From Magnolia sinica (lineage: Eukaryota > Streptophyta > Magnoliopsida > Magnoliales > Magnoliaceae), in the NCBI RefSeq assembly GCF_029962835.1, contig NC_080574.1, positions 27,936,001 to 28,000,000 of the forward strand: a stretch of DNA of 64,000 nt, in the 5' to 3' direction. Position numbers and translations under genes: made by a program. The notes under the pieces are model-generated. The model searched no databases and was not told where the DNA came from. It saw only the letters and a program-made list of their open reading frames with translations. The number at the start of each line of letters is the position of its first letter. Within the stretch, counting starts at the first letter, position 1. Positions 22,987-33,262 of this stretch are shown here, piece after piece.

Positions 22987-24260
22987 TTGACTTCTCAAGG
23001 AATCATGCCTCCAGTGTTGCGATCACACCGTACTGACACGGTCGATATCCACCCTATCCCCTTAAGTGAGCGCCAAAGAGAGCGCAGTCCAGAGTATACT
23101 CCAAGTCTTTCACCGGGCATCGTAAATACGGACAACGCATCAGAAACGGTGGGAGATTCTCCTTCCCTGCAGGACTTCACCACCGGGCTGCCACCACAAT
23201 ACTTCACATAAGGGACGCCGACCGCTGGAGCATCCCCAAGAGATCAGATTAGGGTTGCAGCCTTTGCGGCCGTTGAGCAAATGGCTGCAGCTATGCAGCA
23301 GCAACAAGACGTATTCATGCGCCAGCAACGAGACATGCATGCCCTCAGATGGAATCTTTGGGGAACAGAGATCGCAGGAAAGCATCCCGAGAAAGATATA
23401 GTCGAGGTGCGGACATCTTTGAAAGGTTCTTAAAGCTCCGACCTCCAATGTTTGAAGGAGCGCCGGATCCCGTACAAGAGGAACGTTGGCTAACAAGGAT
23501 TTATAAGATTATGCGGCCCCTGGAGTGTACCGACTCCCAAATAATAAACTTGGCCACGTACTTGTTGGAAGGCGAGGCGGAGAACTGGTGGCAGGGCCTA
23601 TAACGGAGCGTTCCACCCACATATGCATGGTCATGGGTTGGGTTTAAGGCGAAGTTCCTTGAAAAATACTTCCCCTGGTCATGTAGGAATGAGAAGATAG
23701 CTCAGTTCTTAAAGCTGGAGCAAGGCAGTCTGACCGTCGCCCAATATAAGGCTCGGTTCAATGAACTTTCTCAATATGTGCCGAAAGCCCTGGAAGATGC
23801 TGAGTACAAATTACAGAAATTCAAGGAAGGACTTAGGCAGGGAATCCAGTCACGACTATGTGCCTGGGACTTCGAAGACTTCACCAAGCTGGTGGATAAG
23901 GCTATAAGAGTCGAAAATAATTTTGAACGCGCCCTAAGGACCCGTTCCTCAGCTAGGGAAGCCCTAGTCAGGCCCAGACAGGCGCCTCCGGCCCCATTTG
24001 CAAGGAGGGCCAGGGTCATGCTTGCAGGTGCACCCCCCATGCCTCCCGTAAAAGGCTGCGAGTACTGCCACAAGATCGTGCATTCCGCACGAAGTTGTTT
24101 AAAAAAGATGAGAGATGAAGGCATCGCTCCACTAGCAAGTCACCCTCAGACAGGGCTAGTAGCTGCCAGGCCAGCACTAAGGCCGCAGATGCAGAGATCG
24201 GGACCTCTAGTCCACCAGAGGGCCCCTACTCGCGTATTCGCTGTAGCCACGACAGACACT
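22987..24260 (+). pseudogene. Chromovirus gag (frameshifted, stops)
   Basis: Structural gag of a Ty3/gypsy chromovirus. A likely start is MPPVLRSHRTD at 23005. A Gln-rich coiled region follows (MAAAMQQQQD near 23280). After a stop at 23209-23211 and a frameshift near 23345, the retrotrans_gag core runs in a second frame: FERFLKLRPPMFEGAPDP, EAENWWQGL, FLEKYFPW, EFLKLEQGSLTVAQY-like text and FNELSQYVP. A stop interrupts it at 23601-23603. The zinc knuckle is intact near 24058-24099 (CEYCHKIVHSARSC, spacing C-2-C-4-H-4-C). Gag packages RNA in the particle. This copy cannot make a full protein. Confidence 0.9.
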
Positions 24261-26321
24261 GAGGAAGACCTCCATCAGACCATTCACGGTACCGCTCACA
24301 TACATGGTACCCTTGTCTTTCTCTTATTTGATTCTGGTGCAACCATATCTTTCATGGACTCTACTATTGCAAATAGACTAGGGCTGAACATAACTCGCAT
24401 ACATGCTCCCTTAGTCGTAGCATCCCCCATGGGTAAATTCCTTGAAACAGACAAGATATGTAAAGATTGTCCCCTTACTCTCGCACACCATGAAGTGGCT
24501 GTGGACCTAATCCTCATGCCTATGAAACAATTCGACATCATGCTCAGGATGGATTGGCTTTCTCAAGTTCGGGCAGTAATGGACTGCCACAACAAAATGG
24601 TCACCATAACAGTCCTTGGGCAGGCCTCCTTCACTGTAAAAGGGAAAAGTAAGCACGGTACGCTGGAAAGTTTACAAGCCCTAGAAGAATCAGAATCAGT
24701 CGAATCCGCTGTGAGCTAAATCCCAGTGGTGCGGGAATTCCCTGAAGTATTTCAAGAGATACTAGGACTACCCCCAAGGCGAGCAGTAGATTTCTGCATC
24801 AACCTCAAACCAGGAACTGCCCCTATATCATTACCACCGTTCCGAATGCCCCCATGTGAAATGGAAGAGCTTAGGAAGCAGATAGATGAGTTGATGACAT
24901 AGGGTTTCATTCACCCCAACGTCTCTCCTTGGGGGGCACCGGTCCTCCTCGTGAAAAAGAAGGACGGATCGATGCGCCTCTGTATAGATTACCGGCAGTT
25001 GCATGAAGCGACGATAAAGAATTAATATCTTCTCCCGCGTATCGACGACTTGTTCGATCAGCTCAAGGGCGCCAGATATTTCTCGAAGATTGACCTACGA
25101 TCAGGATATCACCAGCTAAGAATCAGGGATGAGGATATCCCTAAAACCACATTCAGGACTCGTTATCGGCACTGCGAGTTCCTAGTAATGTCCTTTGGAC
25201 TTACAAATGCTCCGGCGGTATTCATGGACCTCATGAACCGAGTCTTCATGCCATACCTAGATCGGTTTGTGATCATGTTCATCGACGACATCTTGGTTTA
25301 CTCCAAAAGCCAGGAGGAACACGAACAACATTTGCGCACGGTCCTGAATACGTTAAAGGAAAATCAGCTGTATGCCAAGCTATCAAAATGCGAGTTCTGG
25401 GAAAGGGAAGTAAAGTTCCTAGGGCATGTAGTGAAAGAAGAAGGCATCGCGGTCAATCCTGCTAAAGTCGAAGCACTGTCCAAGTAGGACCAGCCCACCA
25501 CAGTCACCGAAGTTCGAAGCTTTTTAGGCATGGCAGGATACTATAGGCGCTTCATCAAGGAGTTCTCCAGGATCGCGCGACCACTCACCTAACTAACAAA
25601 GAAGAATGCTCCATTCACATGAGACGAGAACACGGAGGCAGCCTTCCAGGAGCTGAAAATGAGGCTGACATCTACACCAGTACTCACCCTCCCACAAGAA
25701 GGAAAACAGTTTGTGGTGTATAGCGACGCCTCGAAGATGGGCCTTGGCTGTGTTCTGATGCAGAACGACAAAGTGATTGCTTATGCCTCCCGCCAACTGA
25801 AGAAGCACGAAGAGAACTACCCGACTCATGACCTGGAGTTGGCAGCGGTAGTCTTTGCCTTAAAAATATGGAGGCACTACCTATACGGTGAGGATTTTCA
25901 GTTGCTCTGCGATCACAAGAGCCTGAAATACATATTTACGCAGAAAGATTTAAATATGCGCCAGCACTGGTGGATGGAGACATTTAAGGACTTCCATTTT
26001 GATATCTCGTACCACCCTGGCAAAGCAAACTCTGTAGCCGATACGCTGAGTCGGAAGAAGAAGCATGAGCTGGTGGCCACTCTGATGATCAAGGAGTGGG
26101 AGATGATGGAGTTCGTGCAGGACTTGGATATCCAGCTTACCCTCGATGAACCCGATGCGTATGTGGCTCCGTTAATTGCAGAGTCGACCCTGGTCCGACA
26201 TGTGATCTCCGCTCAGGACCAAGATGTATGGCTTGTTAAGATGAAAGAAAGATGCAAGAGCGAGGAGATACCAGGCTAGAAGGTTGGTAGCGATGGCGGC
26301 CTTCGGTATCTACACGTGATT
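24261..26321 (+). pseudogene. Chromovirus pol: protease, RT, RNase H (stops)
   Basis: Continues in the gag core frame. Aspartic protease: LLFDSGATISFMDS near 24325. Reverse transcriptase: [11 protein letters not shown] near 24850, [14 protein letters not shown] near 25077, [15 protein letters not shown] and the catalytic FIDDILVYS near 25278. RNase [13 protein letters not shown] near 25695, then the conserved [13 protein letters not shown] and [15 protein letters not shown]. In-frame stops lie at 24717, 24900, 25023, 25485, 25590, 25620 and 26277, most explicable as C-to-T or G-to-A changes. The reading frame is otherwise maintained for nearly 3 kb, so decay is by point mutation. Pol is then cut by an insertion near 26322. 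Confidence 0.93.
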
Positions 26322-28500
26322 GAATACATCAAGGACGCATCATCTATATGGAAGTTGGTGTTCACTCCCAAGTATAGGGTTGTGATGTAGTAATAAACTC
26401 GGTAAGACCGAGGTCGAATCCACAGGACTGAAACTTGCGTTATCTGAAACCAAGTAGAACTAGAACTAGACTAAGATGTGATCTAACCAAATAGAATTTT
26501 AAGGAATAATTGTGGAATAATTATCTAAAACTTTAAGGAATTCGAGGAAGGAAACTAGGGATTCGGAGGATCCACTTGTAGAGATCGGGGAGATCTTATG
26601 CTGCATCAAGGATTATGGAATTCAAACCGAACTTTACTTGATCGGTTTTCAAGAGATGAAAGGTATATGAATTAGAATGGATTCCATCACCAAACCATGC
26701 CCGGAGACAAAGTAAACAACAGAATTAAACTAATTACCAACCAACCAACAATGTATGAAGATCGGGAAGGGTACTGTCATCCTACCATGCCCATGGAACA
26801 ATGATGAACAACGGGGCTTCTGACTTCATAAACATAAAAAAAAGGGGAATAGAAATATTCAAAGCCATTGCAGACCCATTGTAATTTCAGTCACAACAGA
26901 CTATTAAAGACTAAAAACATTCCTTCCATAATCAACTACATAATCAACTAAAAACAAATTCAGTCCATGAATTTACATTAAAAGCATAGAATAGAATCTC
27001 CCATTTTGCTACAAGCTTCACCTCTTAGCCCTAGCTAAGGGGTTTAGCCACACATGAATGGGCTAAAATAAACAAATAAACAAAAGAAAAAGAAGAGGAA
27101 AAAAACACAGCAAGGAATTAAAGTAAAGGTCTCTCTCTCCTCCCTGTCTTCACATTCCCATCTCCCTTTCAATCGTCCTCCTTGTTCCAGCCAAGCCAAA
27201 CTCCACGTCCCATCTTTCTTCTCAATTCTCCCCCTGACGTCCAGCCCAAGCCACGCTCACGTGCCACCTCTCCCCCTCTCTCTTGGCCTCCACGGCTGCC
27301 CACCCCAAGCTTTTCTTTTTTCTCAAGCTTCCTCTCTCTCTTTCTTCTTATAGATCTTGTATGCGTAGCCTTTACGCACAGCAGGAGACGGCGTGCGTAA
27401 CAGAGCTTACTTTGGACGTTGGTGGGCCCCACTTCTTGGTGTCAGGTGAAAGATCCACATCGTCCATTAGATTCTGCTCGAAAAACTATGTAGAATTGAC
27501 TGGTTTTGGGTTAGATTCGGTGTGGCCCACAGAACGTTTCATTGCACCGTCCATCTTCTGTTTGGATAAGAAATTCACACGATCACTTGTATGGGACCAG
27601 AAAGGAATCATATCCAGGGTCTTGGCCATCCTCCAGAGCAAATGGACGGGTCAGATCATCTAATGGAATGATGGGTGGGGCCCACTGTCAAAACCCAGTG
27701 TAACACGTCTCGTCACTAGACGTGCGAAACTTCTCAATTTGGATATTTTGTGCAAAAAGTAGGTGGGGTCCACTGTGATGCCTGTCTTAGAAATCCACTC
27801 CCTCCATCAGCTCCTGTACATAGTGTTGGCCCATGGCTTCCAGTTTAAAGTAGATCTGACTTCAGGGTGGGCCACACGTTTAACCGATGTATGGACAACA
27901 TTCACCGTTAAAAATATAATTGCCTTCACGTAAGCCATGCATGGCACATTTATTTACAGATTTGCCATTCTCTTTTGTTATATCTTCTGCCGTCTCCCTA
28001 CTGCATCATCCAAAAGAAGTGAAATTTGGCAAATATCCACCGTTTTTCATGCTCTTTCCATCAGTTCACTTTGGGTCCAGATCTCCCAAGGATGTCCAAG
28101 ATGCTTTCTTAATGGTTATTGTCCTCTGATCTCTCTGTTGGGCTACTTCCACAAGGATCTAATGGCTGAAATTTGACGTGTACGGTTAATTTATGGTCCT
28201 CAGGCCATGTATGAAGTTTCGAGCTGAGTGGATGGTGGAAACCCTGTGATCTTGCATTCTGACTAACTTTCAGGCCACTTAAGCTTCAGTTTCTCAATTT
28301 TCTCGAATCTCTGGTGTGTATATCCATCGATCTCGGTCCCTTGGAGTCCATTCCTTGCTCTAGTGACTTCGGAGCATTAAATCCATGCTTTTAATACTCT
28401 TTTTCAATCAAAGTTCCTTATTACATCCTGCAACAAAAACACGATTAAATTATAATATTAGGCATTATCGTGTACGTAAAATCAGGCAGTAATCGGGGTC
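26322..28500. mobile_element. 2.2 kb insertion in pol, unclassified repeat
   Basis: Separates the end of the RNase H-integrase linker (SDGGLRYL) from the integrase zinc region (LRKEVMTDAHHSR). The left portion has the phrase aataaactcggtaagaccga followed by ggtcgaatccacaggactg, which I recognise as a recurring plant dispersed-repeat signature but cannot place in a named family. The right part (28380-28500) has catcctgcaacaaaaacacg. The body contains pyrimidine-rich sequence (27120-27360) and GTGGGCCCAC-type fold-back phrases (27420-28100). Ends and TSD are not resolved. ORFs at 27169-27663 are not supported. Confidence 0.7.
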
Positions 28501-29263
28501 TGATATGCATATTTAAGGAAGGAAGTGATGACAGATGCACACCACTCCAGGATGGCCATACATCCGGGGAGTACGAAGATGTACAACAACATAAAGAGGC
28601 AATACTGGTGAAATAATATGAAGAGGGACATAGCCAGTTTCGTAGCAAGGTGCATGGTATGCTAAAAGATAAAGGCCGAGCACCGCAAACCCGCAGGCCT
28701 TCTTCAGCCCCTACCCGTAGCAGAGTGAAAGTGGGATAACATATCTATGGACTTCATTGTTGGACTTCCCAGGACACAGAAAAAGCATGATTCGATCTGG
28801 GTCATTGTGGTCTGCTCAATTTCTTCCTATTCGGACGACAGATTCGACTGACAATCTGGCAAGACTCTATGTCCGTGAAGTCGTTCGGTCATATGGAGTT
28901 CCTCGGGAGATCATATCAGATCGTGACTCCCGCTTTACGTCCACCTTTTGGAGAAGGTTGTAAGAGGAACTTGGCACGGAGCTTAAGTTCAGCACGTCAT
29001 TTCACCCCCAGACAGATGGATAGATAGAAAGAGTGAATCAGGTCCTGGAGGACATGTTGAGGGCTTGTGCTCTCGACTTCAAGAGAAATTGGGACGACCA
29101 TTTGGCCCTTGCTAAGTTTGCTTACAATAACAGCTTCCAATCCAGCATAGGCATGGCACCATATGAAGCTCTATATGGTCGCCCCTGTCGAGCCCCGCAG
29201 TGTTGGGCAGAAATGGGAGAATGAAGTTTGTTGGGACCAGAACTCGTCTAAGTCACCACTCAG
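28501..29263 (+). pseudogene. Chromovirus integrase, 3'-truncated
   Basis: Reads, across several frames, MKRDIASFVARCMVC (zinc-binding half), [13 protein letters not shown], a degraded first catalytic Asp region, [12 protein letters not shown] (second Asp region) and RVNQVLEDMLRACALDF (Glu region), then FAYNNSFQSSIGMAPYEALYGRPC. It stops at about 29263, before the GPF/Y region and chromodomain, where sequence switches to the end of a different LTR. Integrase would insert the cDNA. This remnant cannot. Confidence 0.88.
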
Positions 29264-29289
29264 GTAATTGATGTTATTCCAATCCTAGG

Positions 29290-29654
29290 TTCAGACTGAT
29301 GAGAAGCTGGGTTCAAGTGTCAGGGTTGTATGACTGTATCTACCTTGAGAAGCTGAGGGGTCTTGCGGCTCAAATTTACCTACATTATACTATTTCTCAT
29401 GTATTGGATCATGTAATTCTTGTAGTTGCAAATTTTGGAGACATTGGTTTGTATAAGTCATTATGGGCAACCACTTGTACATCCTAAACGTAAAATAAAA
29501 TTTTCCATTATGTATGATTTGTCCATTCTACGCTCATCTACTTACTATGATAGTTATAAAAAAAAACCTTGAATTTGACTATCCTTTAATGTTAACACTC
29601 GGGTTTTTAGGAAATGGGTCGCATACTCGGGTCCTGAAAAGTTAGGGCGTTACA
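29290..29654 (+). mobile_element. 3' tip of the long-LTR family (right end of the 12818 insertion)
   Basis: Matches the last 330 bases of the solo LTR ending at 37602: gggttcaagtg-cag-gttg, gactgtatctaccttgagaag, ggtcttgc-gctcaaattta, tactcgggtcctgaaaagt and gggcgttaca. It differs from the tip at 22676, so it does not belong to the chromovirus just upstream. It ends exactly at the gttag target duplication. The 27 bases 29263-29289 are junction sequence. Confidence 0.85.
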
Positions 29655-30114
29655 GTTAGCTACTTGCCCACCTGGGACGGTGTTTTAAAACACCGACCAG
29701 GCATTGTGGTTTATGCAGGTTCTACCGTGGCCTTAGGCGGGTAGACTTTGGTCGGCTTGTACTTTCGTCGTGATGCCTTGGGAGTGTCAAGTGAAGTTAG
29801 AAGACCTTGCATTTATTTTAGTTCTGTGTTTTATGTGTAAATTTTGTCGCATTCATCGTTGTGGCTTGTATAATCCCTATTTTGGGCTATCGTCACTATT
29901 AGAATTGTATTTTTGACTCTTAGCCCTTTATTTTTAATTTTTTTTGTTATTTTTACCTCGCTTTGGTTCTGCTAAGTCGAATTGTGCAACTCTGATTATC
30001 TTTGTGTGAAATGAATTTGAATCTAAATAAGGACATGCGTTTTTCATTTAGTTAACACCCGGGAACTCGGGACCAGACTCTATGTACTCGTGTGCTGATT
30101 TTCGGGGCATTACA
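29655..30114 (+). mobile_element. Solo LTR, right part (continues 12817)
   Basis: Resumes with gttagctacttgcccacctgggacggtgttttaaaac, the counterpart of cactctgggacagtgttttaaagc near 43684 in the related LTR. Ends ggggcattaca at 30114, next to the target duplication ccttc. Noncoding. Confidence 0.85.
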
Positions 30115-30119
30115 CCTTC

Positions 30120-31077
30120 TGAAAAAAATAATTATTGAAATAACGACTCTTACAATGACTTAACATTTGAAACCATTGTATATCTTCGTTCACCTGGAAA
30201 GGTGTTCAACTATTCTGGTTCTGGACGATAGCAGAGTTGCTATTAACATTCTCCCAACCAGAATGATGGCTAAATTAGGAAATACGTAAGATAAACTTAT
30301 CCCTACCGAGGTCATAATGAGTAATCTCACTAGAGGAGTAACGCAAACGTAGGGCATTTTACCAGTCGAATTAATGGTGAAAACCAAGAAGGTGATGACC
30401 ACTTTCTTTGTGATCGAAACTTCATTGAATTATAATGCTTTACTTGGACGAGATTGGATTTATTCATTCTCATGCATTCCATCATTACTATATCATTTTG
30501 TGATGTTTTAGAATCAAGACATAGTAGAATTGGTTTTGGTTGACAACAAACTGTTCTTAGTCATGTCTAATGTAGCCAAGACTTATTTCTATGGAAATGA
30601 GATCAGACCGATACGGTTTATAGGACAAGATAATAATGGTAAACTGCCTGGAATTGATGCCAAACTTAATCCTAATAATGTCGTACATGATATTCCTACC
30701 ATGCTTCGATTGAATGAAGAGCTGCCCATGACAATAATTACCTTCCGTGTGACTACAAGATGTACGATTGAAGAAATTCAATGATTAGCCGATCGTCGGT
30801 CAAGGCCAAATTCACGGCAAAAGTACGACAACTTGAGGAGAGTTTATAAGATCGTGATAATGGATATTTCATTGATATAGCCAAGATAATAGTACCGGTC
30901 GACTAGATAACTGAAGATGGTATTAAAATAAAGGATTTGAAACCATTTCCAAAGAAATTGGAGGATTCTCAAGATCAAGTTCAAGATCCTCTAATAGAAG
31001 TAAATTTAGGTATGAAATAACATCTCAAGCTAATTTTTATTAGTGGATTGTTGGAATCTCAAATATAGGCAGAATTT
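30120..31077 (+). pseudogene. Tat-clade pol: aspartic protease and following linker (broken)
   Basis: Resumes the Tat element split at 9951. Readable pieces across frameshifts are: DDSRVAINILPTRMMAKLG near 30225, MSNLTRGV near 30320, LMVKTKKVMTTFFVIETS near 30372, LNYNALLGRDWIYS near 30426 and CIPSLLYHF, then VELVLVDNKLF near 30521. The ALLGRDW motif is typical of Tat/Retand protease regions. Text after 30870 (KIKDLKPFPKKLEDSQD, then FISGLLESQ) leads toward RT. It is cut at about 31077 by the minus-strand element. Frame breaks make it inactive. RT and integrase must lie beyond the window. Confidence 0.8.
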
Positions 31078-32724
31078 TTCATACCCCAAACTCGAAAACT
31101 AGGCTCACAAAATTCCTAATCTCCGAATCCAATGTCGACAGCCTCCGTAGTACCTTATTCTCAGCTCCTAGCGCCCATGCGCCAGATTCCGATCCTAGGA
31201 TCCTACAAAGAGAAATTTCAACATAAATTTGTCTCATAAGAAGCATAACCACAAGTATACCCAAATCCCAAGAATAACATCAACACCACATATCCACTAA
31301 TAAAAACATTCGAGTACAATGCTGAAAAGGAAATACATGCATATAATAAAATCTCCACAAAGCTCGACCTCATGCTCCTACTCTTGCTCAACTACGACTA
31401 TGTCTAGACGTCACCTGTACGCATCTATCGTGCATAAGCTTATAGAAAGCTTAAAGCGTGGTGTAAGTGTGTGCTCAAGATAAGTGCCAAGCATGCAAAT
31501 ATCAGAGTAAGCGAAAATACTAGCAAGTCCATAGAAATGTCATCAACCTCATCCAGGAAATGTGATGCAAAAAGCATAACAAGCCAATGTCATATACTGA
31601 GAAAGTAATGTGGAAACATAATGAGTCAAATATCAAATACCGAGGATGCAATACAATATGTAATTCTGAAGAGCTACGAATACCATCAATCTCGTCTAGG
31701 TCATATAAATGCAAAACATAGCAATCCAAAATGCCAAACGTTGTGGATGTAATGTAAAATGTGGTGCGAATGAAATAATCAAGCTGAAGTATGAAGTCGG
31801 GATGATAGTACGTAGTATCGCAGGCTATGGGGTCCATTACAAGGGACTTCTATCCAAACCAGTCTCGTACTTAAATTTGGATAGATAGACTCAAAGTGGT
31901 AAACTCCTGATCTCAGGTTGGTCGCATGCCCCAACCGAAATCGTGGCCACTGCGAAGGTACACACGATGACTTGATTGCGCACCACCAACTCAAGTGGAC
32001 AGTAAATGAATGAATAAATGATTGAGTAAAATGTTGAGTATGCAACTCCTGCTCCACAAATCAGTATTGTACATCTCTGAGATCATCACTGGGGTCTAGT
32101 ATACTCCAAACTGGCTACCACTCCAGCCAGCCGTGTAGCCTAGTGAGTGGAAAAGACCTCACTACCTGCCTACTAGCAGTATACCAATGCCTACCTGGCT
32201 CGTCGATAGCTGACCTATTTGGGAGCTGGTCAAACTCAGCCTAGCTTACAGCCCCCTTACTCGGGCGGATAAGGCCACACCCCCTCCCAACTGACCACGA
32301 CACAGTGGGAGACACGGCGTACTGGTATTCGGCATTTAGGCGCTTATGCATCCACTCGGTCTAGACGTTAAGGCGTCTCTTGGCCACAGAGGTTTAGGTA
32401 CTTTCACCCACAAATATCTAAAGTGCCCAGATGCTCGAACTAAACATCTCTGGCCATCCACGACATACCTGTGAAGGTCATACCTTGATGTCGCTAGAGC
32501 ATACAGTAATCACAATCACACAATGTAAAATGAAGGAGTCATGCAGTCTAATCATGCATCAATCCTGCACATACCGTGTGCTCATGTGGGATAACTCCAC
32601 CTATCAGGGAGTCTCATGAACCACCGGCACTATGCATATGCAATGGTCAATCACATCTCATAACAAACATACAGATTTGCGTATGGTTATGTATCATGAT
32701 GCTAAGCTTTTACATACTCATAAT

Positions 32725-32937
32725 CAGTATCAATAATCAGCCTCGATATCCAGCCTCGACAATCGGCATTGACAATCAGCTTTGGTAATCGGCCTCGACA
32801 ATCGGCCTTAACAATCAGTCTCAATAGTCGGCTTCGATATCCATCCTCGATAATCGGCCTCGATATCCGTCCTCGATAATCGACCTCGACGATCGGCCTT
32901 GACAATCGGCCTCGTATCAGGCCTCGATTATCGACCT
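32725..32937. repeat. 13-bp minisatellite, about 16 copies
   Basis: Units such as ggcctcgacaatc, ggccttaacaatc, agtctcaatagtc and gtcctcgataatc follow without gaps. Copies differ at two to four positions. It lies in the LTR of the minus-strand element and is noncoding. Confidence 0.9.
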
Positions 32938-32984
32938 AACAAAGGGCCTAAGGGAAGGTCACAATGTGGACATTTAACTAACAT

Positions 32985-33257
32985 TGCTCCTAATGAGTGG
33001 CCCACACAAGGCCAAACATATAGTGGGGACCATGGCCTCACATAAGGGCCTCACATATCACAATGGGCCACATCTCATCGGCTTCATATACAACACATCG
33101 GGCCTCATCGTGTAGACCTTATATACAACACATCGGGCCTTACTCATGGGCTGCATGTACATCACAATCGGCCTCGGCACATGAGCTAAATATACATCAC
33201 AATGGGTCACATCTCACGGGCCTCATATACATCGCAATGGGGCACAACAACGGGTCT
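32985..33257. repeat. Degenerate array of GGGCCTCATATACATCACAAT-type units, part 1
   Basis: Units of roughly 28-35 bp built on catatacatcacaatgggcc repeat imperfectly. The array is cut at 33262 by the solo LTR (target duplication catat) and continues at 37603. Confidence 0.85.
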
Positions 33258-33262
33258 CATAT

